A stretch of DNA of 64,000 nucleotides from assembly GCA_015068665.1 (NCBI GenBank), contig SVKB01000003.1, positions 62,001 to 126,000 of the forward strand, read 5' to 3'. Shown here one piece after another: positions 43,420-54,192 of the stretch. Under the pieces are notes generated by a model. That model saw only the letters and a list, made by a program, of their open reading frames with translations, had not been told where the DNA came from and searched no databases. This stretch comes from Oscillospiraceae bacterium (lineage in GTDB: Bacteria > Bacillota > Clostridia > UMGS1840 > HGM11507). The position numbers and the translations under genes are program-made. The first letter of the stretch is position 1; every line of letters starts with the position of its first letter.

Positions 43420-46400
43420 ATGAAAAGAATTTTATCATTAACAATAGCTTTGTCGCTGATACTTTCTTCATTTGCATTTAGCGTACTTGCAGATGATGCG
43501 GCACAGCTTAAAACCGTTACGGTTGACAATGCAACACTTATCCCTTCATTTTCACCCGATGTTTATGTCTATGACATAATCGTTGATAATGAAGAGGCGG
43601 CACTTCCTGAAATTAAATATACTTTAAATGATGGGGATACTGCAAATAAAATAAAGGAAGCAGAAAATCTTGGCGAAGCAACCGAAGTTAAGGTTGCATC
43701 GGCAGATAACAGCGAAAAGACATATAAGTTTACTTACCGCGCACCCTATGAATATGATGCTTCGGGAGGAAAAAGTGTAGTTCTAAGTAAGGATACTGTT
43801 TTAAACAGTTATTCTTCCAAGCAAGCGAAAACATATCCTCAGAATAATGCAAGCTATATTGACAAGTATCTTGCGGTAGTAGGCTATGCTAACGGAAGTG
43901 ACTTAGCGGTTATGGACTTTGATTTAACTGAAGCAAATATAAATTTATTTGCACCAATACATTTTTCAATATACCAGACTCACACTATGTTAAAGCAGGA
44001 CACGAATATCAGAATTTATCTTGCAGATTCGGTTCCCAAGTGGAGTCGTGATACTGCAACATATAAAAATATGATAACAGAAGGCGCTCTTACCTATGAT
44101 AAAACAAAGTATGCAGAATATACATATACTGTTGCAGGTCAGCAGGGGTCTCATAAAATAGATATCACTAATCTTATTAAAGGCAGATTGTTAAAAGGTG
44201 AAAGAGAATTCACGGTTATCGTTCAGACTGTTTTTCCCGAAAATGCTTCGGGTACTTCGGTAACCTGGATGGCATACGGATTGAAATATGGTACAAATGT
44301 TTCTGCGAATGCTCCTAAAATACATTATTACGAAGTTAAGAAAAGCTCAGATGCAGCTTTAAAATCATTGACAATTTCAAACGGTATCGTTGATAAAGCC
44401 TTTGATCCTTCGGTTTCAGAATATAATGTAGCCGTTAAAGAAGGAGACACACCTGATGTGAGCTTTATTCTTTCAAATTCTCATGCAAATGTAGAATTAG
44501 AAGAAAACAACCGTATCGGCGGAACTACCAAAATTAAAATAACCTCTCAGAATGGTCTTAATACCAAGGAATATAAGGTAAACTTCAAATCCTATGAAGA
44601 CTTTGGTATCAGCGAAACTGCAAAGATTGAAATCTCAGATGCCGTAATTTCAAAAAACGGCAACAGTGCAGAATTAAAAGCAAACTTCACAAACTTAAAT
44701 GTAAATAAGAAAAAGCTTACAGCGGTAACTCTTACCAAAAAGAATGGTGTTTTTGTTGCCGGCTCTATAAGTGCAACAACAAAAGAATATTCAACCGGCA
44801 CATATAATGACGAGCTTATAGCTTCTGTAACCCTTCCTTCTGATATGTCAGGGGTAACAGTTGAAGCATATATCTATGATACAACAGATGAAAATAATAA
44901 AAAGGCAATTTACGAAAAGGTTGTATATCCTTCCGATTCTGCTTACACTCCGGCTGTTATCAATACCGATAAGGCTGTTGAATTAAAAGCAGATGCCGAT
45001 AAACCCGGAAATGTAATCATTTTCGGTAAAGGCGCTCCAAATGAATATGTTATGTTCTTTGTTGCTAAAACCGGTAAAACTCTTTCTCAGTTTACCTTAG
45101 CAGAACTTAATGAAAATGTAGTTGCTATTGATATGGTCAAAGCAAATGCACAGGGATTATGGACAAAAAGCGTAACCTTCCCTGATGTTGCGGGATATTA
45201 TGTTGCATACTTAGATGCTGCTACAACAAGTGATTCCTTCTTACATGCATCATTTTCTCAGAAGAAATCAGAAATAGAAGAGGTTTATAGCGAAATCTAC
45301 AGCGACAGCGATAAAGCAACCGTAATTACAAATATCAAAGCTCAGCTTGGTATGAAGGATGAGGAAAATATAACCGATTTAATTCTTGGTATAGATACCT
45401 CCTGCTATAATACCTTAAAAGAAGAGGATGTTATAGGTATTCTTTATAATATTACCAGGGAAGAATACAGCAGTATGCCTACTGTATCTGATGATGACGA
45501 TGTTACAATATTCGTTGAACTTTATAACAAAGCAGTTATTATATCAAAATTAAATAAAGGAATAGCTGTTCCGGTTTCCGAACTTATCTCAACATTTGCA
45601 TTTTCCGATGCATCCGTTTTAACATCACTTTTATCAAAGCTTAATTCAGCATATCATCAGGTTGTTTCGGATACAGTTGTAAACGGTGCAGTTTCAGGAG
45701 CAAAGCTTTCCAATACATCAGACCTTGATGACCGTATAAGAAGAAGTATAATATTTACTCTTATAAACTATCCTGAAAATGTATCTATCGCTCAGGATTA
45801 TGTTGATACCTACGGAACTTATTTAGAGCTTAAGATGACTAACTACAACGCAGTAAAGGACAAGGCTAAGGTTATTTCCAATCTTTCTAATGCAGGACCT
45901 TTTAAAAATCTTACCGCTATGAGCAATGAGCTTGACAGACTGTCCGTTATGTTTAAAAATGCACAAATTGTAAAACCGCAGGGCGGCGGAGGTGGCGGAG
46001 GCTCTTCCTCATCTCAGGTAATAACACCTGCTCAGGGTATAGGTACAGGCGGTCAGGGCGCACACTATACAGACGAATTCAAACCTGAATCAGGTAAGTA
46101 TTTCGGTGATGTGGAAAGCGACCATTGGGCATACGAGCCAACTAAATTCTTAAATGAAAAAGGCATATTAAAAGGAATGGATAACGGCAATTTTGAGCCG
46201 TTTCGTTCCATAAAAAGAGAAGAATTTGCAAAAATCCTGGTTCTTGCTTTCGGACTTAAAACAAAAGGCGAAGACAAAGCATTTGCTGATGTATCTGAAA
46301 ATGAATGGTATTATGAATATGTGAAAATCGCATCTGAAAACGGTATTATAAACGGTATCGGTGACGGTGTGTTTGGTGTCAGTTTAGAGCTTTCAAGACA

Positions 46401-46620
46401 GGATATAGCAGTAATGCTTGCAAGAGTACTTGATAAAACAGAAACTTCTGATGAAGCTTTTGCAGATGACAATGAAATTTCGGATTATGCAAAAGATGCA
46501 GTATATACACTTAAGAGCTTAGGCATATTGAACGGAACGGGAAATGGAAGCTTTGAACCAAAGCGTGCCGTAACAAGAGCCGAATGTGCAAAAATTGTTT
46601 ATGAACTTATTAAAGAATAG
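43420..46620 (+). CDS. Secreted multidomain surface protein with C-terminal SLH domains
   Basis: About 1066 residues. Signal KRILSLTIALSLILSSFAFS; a cadherin-like beta-sandwich (about 30-105, with LIPSFSPDVYVYDIIV); a DNRLRE-like region (about 120-305) with DITNLIKGRLLKGEREFTVI; another cadherin-like repeat (about 310-385; ITSQNGLNTKEYKVNF); several beta-rich and helical stretches of unknown family; a Gly/Ser linker (GGGGGGSSSS, about 855); and three SLH repeats (about 893-1066: FGDVESDHWAYEPTKFLNEK, FADVSENEWYYEYVKIASEN, AVTRAECAKIVYELIKE). Likely displayed on the wall. ATG 43420 is better spaced from AAGGAGG than ATG 43414. Confidence 0.87.
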   Translation: MKRILSLTIALSLILSSFAFSVLADDAAQLKTVTVDNATLIPSFSPDVYVYDIIVDNEEAALPEIKYTLNDGDTANKIKEAENLGEATEVKVASADNSEKTYKFTYRAPYEYDASGGKSVVLSKDTVLNSYSSKQAKTYPQNNASYIDKYLAVVGYANGSDLAVMDFDLTEANINLFAPIHFSIYQTHTMLKQDTNIRIYLADSVPKWSRDTATYKNMITEGALTYDKTKYAEYTYTVAGQQGSHKIDITNLIKGRLLKGEREFTVIVQTVFPENASGTSVTWMAYGLKYGTNVSANAPKIHYYEVKKSSDAALKSLTISNGIVDKAFDPSVSEYNVAVKEGDTPDVSFILSNSHANVELEENNRIGGTTKIKITSQNGLNTKEYKVNFKSYEDFGISETAKIEISDAVISKNGNSAELKANFTNLNVNKKKLTAVTLTKKNGVFVAGSISATTKEYSTGTYNDELIASVTLPSDMSGVTVEAYIYDTTDENNKKAIYEKVVYPSDSAYTPAVINTDKAVELKADADKPGNVIIFGKGAPNEYVMFFVAKTGKTLSQFTLAELNENVVAIDMVKANAQGLWTKSVTFPDVAGYYVAYLDAATTSDSFLHASFSQKKSEIEEVYSEIYSDSDKATVITNIKAQLGMKDEENITDLILGIDTSCYNTLKEEDVIGILYNITREEYSSMPTVSDDDDVTIFVELYNKAVIISKLNKGIAVPVSELISTFAFSDASVLTSLLSKLNSAYHQVVSDTVVNGAVSGAKLSNTSDLDDRIRRSIIFTLINYPENVSIAQDYVDTYGTYLELKMTNYNAVKDKAKVISNLSNAGPFKNLTAMSNELDRLSVMFKNAQIVKPQGGGGGGGSSSSQVITPAQGIGTGGQGAHYTDEFKPESGKYFGDVESDHWAYEPTKFLNEKGILKGMDNGNFEPFRSIKREEFAKILVLAFGLKTKGEDKAFADVSENEWYYEYVKIASENGIINGIGDGVFGVSLELSRQDIAVMLARVLDKTETSDEAFADDNEISDYAKDAVYTLKSLGILNGTGNGSFEPKRAVTRAECAKIVYELIKE

Positions 46621-46634
46621 GAGGGAATGAGAAT

Positions 46635-49487
46635 ATGAAAAAAATATTATCTTTAGTAATAATAATGTCTGTTATTTTAAGTAGTTTTTCGTTCACCCTC
46701 GCAGTCGGTGCAGCTTATGAAGCTCCCGAAAGCTTTTCGGAGATGGAAGGCGTTTTAAAGGCATTTAAAATTATCGAAGAAGAATTTACAGTTTCAAAAA
46801 GAGAATTAACAAGAGCTGAATTTACCGCTATGATAATAAAAGCGGCAGGTCTTGGCGATTTTGCCGGAGCAGCTGAAGGCTCTTCATTCTCTGATGTGTC
46901 GGCTGACCATCTTTATGCTCCATATATAAAAAATGGCAAAGGAAGAGGCTTGTCTCTTGGCTATCAGGATGGCACCTTCAAGCCTGAAGATACCATTACC
47001 TTTATGGAAGCAATAGTATATATGATAAGACTTTTAGGCTATACCGATATGGCAGAGGCTCAGAACGGTTATCCGGGGGGATATTTCTTCACAGCATCAA
47101 ATATCGGACTTTTAAAAAATATCAATATTGCAACCGAAACAACAGTAACCGATGAAATTGCCATAAACTTAATATTCAATGCTTTAAATACCAATGTTTT
47201 AGGACAAAAAAGCTTTTCTAAGGACTTATCTTCCGTTACTCTTGTAAAAGGCGAAACCTTGATGTATCAGAGCTTTAACGCAAGAAAAATTTCAGGAGTA
47301 GTTGACGAAATTGACTTATCTGCTTTGGTAGGACCTAATGACCTTAATCCTTACTCAATATCAGTTGGCGGAGTTAATATTGATATCGGCAAGCTTATGC
47401 CAAACGATTATTTAGGATATAATGTCAATGCTTACTATGTGGAAACTGAAACCTTAAATGTTCTTAAATTTATATGTGAACAGTGGGGAAAAAATTCAGT
47501 TGAAGAAGTAGACATAAAGGATATCACATCAATTTCCGACTATAAAGTAAGATATGAAAATGAAAAAGGCAAACCCGTAGAGTTAAGATATGAAAGAGGG
47601 GCAGCTGTAATCTATAACGGCGTTTCTACAAAATCCGGCTTCAATATGTCAATATTCAATGATTTAAGCGGAAATAAGCTGGACGGTAAGGTAAGACTTC
47701 TGGATAATGATGCAGATAATACTGCCGATGTAGTATATATTGATGCTTACGAAGAAATAGTAGTAGGTAAAAAAGTAAGCGACAGCTATACAATATATGA
47801 TAAAAAGAATCCATCGAAAAAAGAAGTTCTTGATAACACAGTTGATGACCCGTATACAATTATCTATAACGAGTCAGGTGAAGAAATCACATTCGGTAAG
47901 ATAAAAGACGGAACACCTGTTGTTATCTATAAATCCAAGGACGATGCTTATCAGGGATATATAAGAGCATATACCTCTGAAAGCTATGTAACAGGTACAT
48001 TAGAAACAGTTTCCGATGATGGAGTTGCAAAAACAGTTGAAATTAACGGAACACTTTATGATTTAACAATATATGGTAATAAATACTTTGATGGTTCACT
48101 TGTAGGAAAACAGGTTAAAGCTCTTATCAATGCCTTTGGTAAGGTAACCTTAATTGAAAAAGCACAGAACACAAGCGAAAAATGGGGTATGGTAAAAACA
48201 ATAATAGACCCTAAAGGCGAAACATCCTATGCCCGTTTTGTAATTTTAACCGAAGACGGTACAATGCAGGAATTTTATCCTGCCAAAAATCTTAAGGTGG
48301 ACGGCAGAAGCACATACTATAAGCTTGATTATGAATCAGATATAGCTTCTGTTAAGAGCATTTTAGAGCTTGCAGCTAAAAAAACCGAATCAAGACCAAA
48401 AGGAAGCGCAAGATTTAACACAATGGTAAGATACCGTGTAAACTCTGACGGTAAAATCAATATGATTGATACTGTTTTAGATACTGACGGTGCTCTTGCA
48501 ACAAAGAATTCAATGAAGCCTGATGACTCTTTATATATCCAGAAAACTGAAGACAATGCAACCTGTGTTGTAACAGGTGCAATTCGTATGATAGGCTCAA
48601 GAATAGCATTTGATGCCGTAACTCCCGTATTCCTGTTCCCGATTAATGATAACGGGGATGACTATGGCGTAACAGTTTCCGGAAATGTATTTTCAAACGG
48701 TATAAAATATAATCCTGATGCAACCCGTCATACAATGTATGCTTACTACATTGACAAAGAAAGCACATTGCCTGACTTGTTCGTTCATCCTTATACAGGC
48801 ATAGGTGCTTTCCATACTGCAAGTTCAGGCTTTATGACAATGGTTAAGAAAGTTTCATACACTGTTGACGAAGAAGGGGAGTCAAAGATTAAAATTACTG
48901 CTCTTACAAACAATATCGCAGAAACTTATTTTTGTGATCCTGAATTTACAAGTATTGGCGAAATTTCTGTTAAAGCAGAAGACTTAAAACCGGGTGATAT
49001 ATTATATCTTGCAGTAAGAGGTGACGATGATTCAATTGAATCTTTCCAGATAAGATATCTGGCATCCACCGAAAAGGTATATAATAATGTTGCCTATAAA
49101 AACGACAATGCAAATAACAAAAGTCAGTTTGCAACCCTTGTTTATCCGTACAAGGCAAATAATGAGGGTATGCAGTATGTAATGTGTTATGATGGTATCA
49201 CAACCCGTGCCGACGGTTCCTTTATAAAATATGATACCTGGGATATTGAAGAGATTTATAATAATATGTCAGGCGGAAATGTAATGGGTTACAGATCACT
49301 TAACTTTAACGACAGACTTCCTATCACTGTTTATGATTCATCTAAAAAAGGTGAAAGTCAGGTTTATGCCGGAGGAGTAAACGATATTGTAACATATACC
49401 GAAGCGGGAAAAGATTGTACAAAGATTGTAATTCATACTTACAATTATGTATATCACCTTCCAAGAGCAATCTTTGTTATTAAGTAA
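46635..49487 (+). CDS. Secreted protein with N-terminal SLH domains and large unknown beta-rich region
   Basis: 950 residues. Signal KKILSLVIIMSVILSSFSFT; SLH repeats at about 35-190 (LTRAEFTAMIIKAAGLG, FSDVSADHLYAPYIKNGKGR, GYQDGTFKPEDTITFMEAIV); then about 760 residues with no recognised domain, rich in short beta-type segments such as ISGVVDEIDLSAL and VRLLDNDADNTADVVYID. The layout matches the SLH protein at 33248-35470, so the two are probably paralogues. 14 bases after the previous gene with GGAGGGAATGAG. Likely a structural or binding component of the surface layer. Confidence 0.82.
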   Translation: MKKILSLVIIMSVILSSFSFTLAVGAAYEAPESFSEMEGVLKAFKIIEEEFTVSKRELTRAEFTAMIIKAAGLGDFAGAAEGSSFSDVSADHLYAPYIKNGKGRGLSLGYQDGTFKPEDTITFMEAIVYMIRLLGYTDMAEAQNGYPGGYFFTASNIGLLKNINIATETTVTDEIAINLIFNALNTNVLGQKSFSKDLSSVTLVKGETLMYQSFNARKISGVVDEIDLSALVGPNDLNPYSISVGGVNIDIGKLMPNDYLGYNVNAYYVETETLNVLKFICEQWGKNSVEEVDIKDITSISDYKVRYENEKGKPVELRYERGAAVIYNGVSTKSGFNMSIFNDLSGNKLDGKVRLLDNDADNTADVVYIDAYEEIVVGKKVSDSYTIYDKKNPSKKEVLDNTVDDPYTIIYNESGEEITFGKIKDGTPVVIYKSKDDAYQGYIRAYTSESYVTGTLETVSDDGVAKTVEINGTLYDLTIYGNKYFDGSLVGKQVKALINAFGKVTLIEKAQNTSEKWGMVKTIIDPKGETSYARFVILTEDGTMQEFYPAKNLKVDGRSTYYKLDYESDIASVKSILELAAKKTESRPKGSARFNTMVRYRVNSDGKINMIDTVLDTDGALATKNSMKPDDSLYIQKTEDNATCVVTGAIRMIGSRIAFDAVTPVFLFPINDNGDDYGVTVSGNVFSNGIKYNPDATRHTMYAYYIDKESTLPDLFVHPYTGIGAFHTASSGFMTMVKKVSYTVDEEGESKIKITALTNNIAETYFCDPEFTSIGEISVKAEDLKPGDILYLAVRGDDDSIESFQIRYLASTEKVYNNVAYKNDNANNKSQFATLVYPYKANNEGMQYVMCYDGITTRADGSFIKYDTWDIEEIYNNMSGGNVMGYRSLNFNDRLPITVYDSSKKGESQVYAGGVNDIVTYTEAGKDCTKIVIHTYNYVYHLPRAIFVIK

Positions 49488-49501
49488 AGGAGGGAAGAAA
49501 A

Positions 49502-50710
49502 ATGAAAAAACTATTCAGCTTAATATTAGCAGTATCTTTGATACTTTCTATTTCGGTTACAGGCTTTTCATATGCAATAAGAGCCCCAAGACTTGAAGAG
49601 GGTGAATCAAATGGAGTAGTAAGAACTGCCGATGATATATTCTTTGAAGATTTCACAAGCTACGCAGAAGGCTCGAAGCCAACAAGCGTTATTGTAAAGG
49701 ACACAGCCAATGACCCTATATCAATAGTAGCTTACGATACTCCCGATCGGAAAGGGAAAAACTGTTTGTATTATCACGATACAACAGGCGCACCTTCAAT
49801 TACCCTTTCAGTTCCTAAAACAGGTAAACCTGTTACAATGGAACTGAGAATGAAATTCTGCCAGACAACCACAGCAGGCTTCGGTTTTATTATGAATTTT
49901 AAAGGTAACGGTTCGGAAGCCTTCAGACTTACTAAATTCTCAGCGGAAAACGATTCCTTATCCTTTGTAAACTCGGGCGGAAACAACGTTTTCAATAAAG
50001 GCGCAGACTTTAAAAATCAGTGGTTTACAGTTAAAGTAAGAATTGACCCTGTAAATAAAGAAACAGGCGTAATTTTAGAAAATGAAAAATTAGGCTCTAC
50101 CGAGCTTGATATTAAAAGAGCAACAAATGTATGGCATGACAAGGAAAACAACAGAGTTATGGCATACTCTCAAAGCTGGTATAATGAATTTAAAGGTGAG
50201 GGGGTTGATGAAATTATACTTCAGGCTTACGGAAGTGCAACACACGGTGACTATTATATCGACTATATAAAGCTTACCGAAAATGTTCCTGAATTCAAAC
50301 CCATAAAGGAAAGACAGGACGGAGCAGAAGCTTCAACAATTAAAGACCCTGTAGAAAGACTTGTTCCCAACGTTTGCAATGTAATGTATAAGGGCGAGGT
50401 TAAATATATGGTAAATCCTGTTCTGCTTATAAACGGAAGAGCTTTAGCAGATGTTAAAGATTTTGCAAAATGGTACGGATTAGCATTAAGCGGAGATAAC
50501 GAAGCTTATAAATTATCAGGGAATTTAGGAGTAATAGAATTTAAGGCTGATGCATATTCCTATACCTTTAACGGTAGTGCTGCTTCAACCGATACTGCAC
50601 CTCAATTTAAAGATAATTGCCTTTATGTTCCGATAAAAAGCTTTGCAAATACTTTAGGAAGTACTGTTTCATGGCAGGATACTCCTGAAAAGTGTGTAAT
50701 TATAGAATAA
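49502..50710 (+). CDS. Secreted LamG-like protein with C-terminal stalk domain
   Basis: 402 residues. Signal KKLFSLILAVSLILSISVTG; a concanavalin/LamG-like beta-sandwich at about 40-265 (FFEDFTSYAEGSKPTSV, VTMELRMKFCQTTTAGFGFI, FVNSGGNNVFNKGADFKNQW, YYIDYIKLTE); and a C-terminal copper-amine-oxidase-like stalk domain at about 290-402 (VNPVLLINGRALADVKDFAK, NCLYVPIKSFANTLGSTVSW). It probably binds polysaccharide at the cell surface. A paralogue of the middle domain is at 54193-55365. GGAGGGAAG site; 14-base gap to the previous gene. Confidence 0.82.
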   Translation: MKKLFSLILAVSLILSISVTGFSYAIRAPRLEEGESNGVVRTADDIFFEDFTSYAEGSKPTSVIVKDTANDPISIVAYDTPDRKGKNCLYYHDTTGAPSITLSVPKTGKPVTMELRMKFCQTTTAGFGFIMNFKGNGSEAFRLTKFSAENDSLSFVNSGGNNVFNKGADFKNQWFTVKVRIDPVNKETGVILENEKLGSTELDIKRATNVWHDKENNRVMAYSQSWYNEFKGEGVDEIILQAYGSATHGDYYIDYIKLTENVPEFKPIKERQDGAEASTIKDPVERLVPNVCNVMYKGEVKYMVNPVLLINGRALADVKDFAKWYGLALSGDNEAYKLSGNLGVIEFKADAYSYTFNGSAASTDTAPQFKDNCLYVPIKSFANTLGSTVSWQDTPEKCVIIE

Positions 50711-50723
50711 GGAGGTAACAAAA

Positions 50724-53700
50724 ATGAAAAAAATATTATGTTTGATTTTAGCACTGTCCTTAATACTTCCCGCAGGGATTTCGGTTTTTGCGGCAAATGA
50801 AATTGAATGGCCTTATATTCTTAATACTGCAATGCCCTTTAAACCTGCAGATAACTATGTATCGCTGAATAATCCGCCATCCTTCTCATGGCCGCTTATC
50901 AGTGATACTGCAACCTACGACCTTCGTATCTGCGAAGACCCTGAAATGACAGTAGAATATAAAAAAGTAGAAAATTTAGAGAGAAATGTATATAACTTCG
51001 GCGAAATGTTCGATGTGGAAAAGAAATACTACTGGCAGGTGCGTTTTAAAGACGAAGGTAAAACATCAGTATGGTCCGATGTAAGAGAATTTATAATTGA
51101 CTCAAATGCAGTTGATTTTACAATGCCTCAGTTTACTGAAGCTTATATTAAAGATGCAATTATAAAAACTCATCCAAGACTTCTTACAAATGATGTTAAA
51201 GATTTGGAAAAATTACAGCAAATAACCGATGAAACTCATCCTTACTCAGTGTCAAAGCTTAAAACCAATGTTTCAAATGCTCTGGCAAGACCAATTCCAA
51301 CCAATGAACAGCTTATCGAAATGTGGCAAAAAGGCGAATACGGCGGCAATGGTAAAAACTACTATATGTATGCAGTAGACGTTGCAAACGTTGCTTTAAT
51401 GTATCTTATAACAAAAGATAAGAAATATCTTGAATTTGTTGAAAATTATTTAATAAACCATATGCAGTACTGGAACAAAAATCAGGAATGGATTCCTTTT
51501 AATTCCCTTACCGATACAACAGAGCCATATTTTATAAACTCACTTGCTTATGCTTATGACTGGTTATATAACGATATGTCACCGGAAGCAAGAAAAGCAG
51601 GGGTTCAGGCTATAGAAAACCATATCACAAACTGGTATAACTACTATGGTGGCGGAAGCACAAGAGCGAATATGAGATCTTTATATGCAAAGCCTGACGC
51701 ATCTCACCAGTGGAGAGTAAGACAGCTATCTTTAGGAGCTTTAGCAATTTACGAGGATTCTCAGGTCGCAAGGGATATGATTACTCATATTCTTCCGCTT
51801 TACGCTCATGCACTTCCTATGACAAGGGATGACGGTTCATTTGATAATAACCCATTCTATTATACATCTTCAGGTGTACAGGACTTTGAATTCTCCGAAA
51901 GCCTTTATTCTGCATCGGCAGGAAAAATTGATGTAAGAAACAATGTTGCTTTCCAAAGCAGAGACTTTTACCTTACATATCAGTGGCCTGTTGGCGGTTT
52001 TATGTCAATCCTTGGTGACCAGAACAGACAGACAGCCGCAGGTGCAACAACATATAGTGTAGACATTCTTGGCATTGTAGCATCTGATGCCTATAACGAT
52101 ATTCAGAAAGGCATAAATGCCTGGATGCTTAAGAAAAATGGTTTTAGCAAAGACGATTATCTTCAGGGTGACTTTGTTCAGACAATTTTATGGAATTATA
52201 ACCAGGATGTAGAGTATATCACTCCTACAATGCTTGAAAACTCAAAACTGTTTAACGATTCGGGTATTGCATCATTATTTTCCGATGTTTCAGATGATAA
52301 TAAAATTGCAATGATTTTCCGTTCCTCCGAGCACGGGTCACTCGGACACATGCATCCTGATAATAACAGCTTCTTTATTCAGGCTTTAGGTGAAAACTTA
52401 GCAATTGACTCCGATTACTATGATGCTTACCTTAGCCCATTTGACTTAAACTGGAACAGAAAAACCTATGCTCATAACTCCATTACCTATGATATAGGTG
52501 AAGGTCAGCCGAAGGATGACGTTTCCGCAAAAGGTCATATCACAAGCTTTGCAACCCATGCAAACTTTGATATAGTTGGCGGAGATGCCACAAAAGCTTA
52601 TAAGGGCGGTCTTGGAAAATATCAGAGAGATATTATCTATGTAAGACCTGATACATATATAGTAATCGATGATTTAAAATCAAGAGCAGATAAAGAATCT
52701 GAATTTGAATGGTGGCTGAATGCTAACGGTACTATAAAATTATATGAATCAGGAAAAGGATTTCAGCTTACAAAAAGCGAAGCAGCTTTAGATGTTAAAG
52801 TTGCGTATCCGGAGAATATCGAAGCCTTCTACAGTGAAGGGTTTGTAGGCCCTGACGGAGTATCTGCAGGTTTACCTACTAAAAACTGGACACCGGATAA
52901 TGAAAGCAGAGTTTACTTTAAAACAGAAAAAACAGACTCAACAAAAATTGTTACCCATATGAATGTTCATAAGGAAAGAGACGGTCAGGCTTATGTTAAA
53001 GAAACTACTATCGACAATGTATTAAAGCTCGAATTTGAAGACGGAACAATCTCTTATGTTAAGCTTGATGATTCTGAATCAGTAACAGTTGACGGCTTTA
53101 CCTTCTTCGGTACAGCACTGACAGTTAAAGGTGATTGCTACTTAGTTGTTGACGAAACAAACCTTTCATATAACGGTAAACTGTTATTTGAAGCGGGAAT
53201 GCCTGTAAGCTGTGCATTCGGCGATAATGAAGTTTCATTCTCATCTATGGATAATGAAACATACGCTAAAGTATATCTTCCGAACACTGAAAAAATGACC
53301 TTAATAAGAGATGAAGAAAGACTTCCTCTTAACTTTGGCGAAAATAAATATACTTTAAAAGCAGAAAAAGAAGGCGATTTCGTAACCTTTGATTTATACT
53401 ATGGTACATATCATATTTACTTAAATGATAAGCCTCTTCCGGGTGCAGAAATCGATGTTACAGTTAATATGATAATTGACGGAGAAGCTATTTCGAAAAC
53501 AATTAAAGGTACAATAAACGGTAATCAGGTATATGCTGAATTTTTACCTGAGGATAAAGAAGCTTCCTATACAGTAGTTAAATCTGACGGACTTTCAGGA
53601 AAGCTTACCAATCCGGGAATGCTTATAACAGCAAATAATGATTCACCGCTTGTAATCAACAAGAAAAATGCAACACTTGAATTAAAAAGAGTAAATCAGA

Positions 53701-54179
53701 TTAACGTTGCACGTGTAGAAGACGAAAATCATGATTTATATGAAGATGCAGTCGGCGAAACTTACCTTTCTGCAGTTGATTATTCAAAGATGGTAGGTAA
53801 TGCAAGCAAAGTTTACTGGGATAAGAGAGGGGATGCCTCAATTCCAAGCCAGTATGTTGAACTTAACGACTATACATTGCAGAGCTTGAATAATAAGGGC
53901 GACCTTGTTGTATGGACTCTTAATGTTCCCGAAAGCGGATACTATGATGTAGTAATGTCTTGTTCAACTCTGTCAGGACAACCTGCAGCAAGACTTTTAA
54001 CTATCGGTAATATCGCATTCAGAGGTCGTTTCCAGACTGAAATATTCAGTGACCTTGACTCTTACAGATTTAAAACAAAGGTTTACTTGGAAAAAGGGAC
54101 AGCTGATTTAACTCTTTATGTAACAGAGGGCGGTCAGATGATTTACGACTGGGTTGGTCTGATACCTTCCGATAAGTAG
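50724..54179 (+). CDS. Secreted heparinase II/III-fold polysaccharide lyase with DUF4962 and C-terminal CBM
   Basis: 1151 residues. Signal KKILCLILALSLILPAGISV; DUF4962-type N-terminal fold (about 28-140; LNNPPSFSWPLISDTATYDL, YYWQVRFKDEGKTSVWSDVR); alpha/alpha toroid (about 150-500; TTEPYFINSLAYAYDWLYND); heparinase II/III beta-sheet domain with GHMHPDNNSFFIQALGENLA (about 539-558) and YAHNSITYDIGEG; C-terminal beta-sandwich (about 995-1151) with VPESGYYDVVMSCSTLSGQP, resembling CBM6/35. The His-containing GHMHPD and the YAHNS block are typical of this lyase fold. Likely cleaves an acidic polysaccharide outside the cell. AAGGAGG site; 13-base gap. Confidence 0.87.
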   Translation: MKKILCLILALSLILPAGISVFAANEIEWPYILNTAMPFKPADNYVSLNNPPSFSWPLISDTATYDLRICEDPEMTVEYKKVENLERNVYNFGEMFDVEKKYYWQVRFKDEGKTSVWSDVREFIIDSNAVDFTMPQFTEAYIKDAIIKTHPRLLTNDVKDLEKLQQITDETHPYSVSKLKTNVSNALARPIPTNEQLIEMWQKGEYGGNGKNYYMYAVDVANVALMYLITKDKKYLEFVENYLINHMQYWNKNQEWIPFNSLTDTTEPYFINSLAYAYDWLYNDMSPEARKAGVQAIENHITNWYNYYGGGSTRANMRSLYAKPDASHQWRVRQLSLGALAIYEDSQVARDMITHILPLYAHALPMTRDDGSFDNNPFYYTSSGVQDFEFSESLYSASAGKIDVRNNVAFQSRDFYLTYQWPVGGFMSILGDQNRQTAAGATTYSVDILGIVASDAYNDIQKGINAWMLKKNGFSKDDYLQGDFVQTILWNYNQDVEYITPTMLENSKLFNDSGIASLFSDVSDDNKIAMIFRSSEHGSLGHMHPDNNSFFIQALGENLAIDSDYYDAYLSPFDLNWNRKTYAHNSITYDIGEGQPKDDVSAKGHITSFATHANFDIVGGDATKAYKGGLGKYQRDIIYVRPDTYIVIDDLKSRADKESEFEWWLNANGTIKLYESGKGFQLTKSEAALDVKVAYPENIEAFYSEGFVGPDGVSAGLPTKNWTPDNESRVYFKTEKTDSTKIVTHMNVHKERDGQAYVKETTIDNVLKLEFEDGTISYVKLDDSESVTVDGFTFFGTALTVKGDCYLVVDETNLSYNGKLLFEAGMPVSCAFGDNEVSFSSMDNETYAKVYLPNTEKMTLIRDEERLPLNFGENKYTLKAEKEGDFVTFDLYYGTYHIYLNDKPLPGAEIDVTVNMIIDGEAISKTIKGTINGNQVYAEFLPEDKEASYTVVKSDGLSGKLTNPGMLITANNDSPLVINKKNATLELKRVNQINVARVEDENHDLYEDAVGETYLSAVDYSKMVGNASKVYWDKRGDASIPSQYVELNDYTLQSLNNKGDLVVWTLNVPESGYYDVVMSCSTLSGQPAARLLTIGNIAFRGRFQTEIFSDLDSYRFKTKVYLEKGTADLTLYVTEGGQMIYDWVGLIPSDK

Positions 54180-54192
54180 GGTGGTGAATGCA

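Noticed and set aside
36448-54179. Naming the two lyases as heparin lyases
   Set aside because: Only the heparinase II/III fold is visible; enzymes of this fold act on many acidic glycans, so substrate cannot be claimed.
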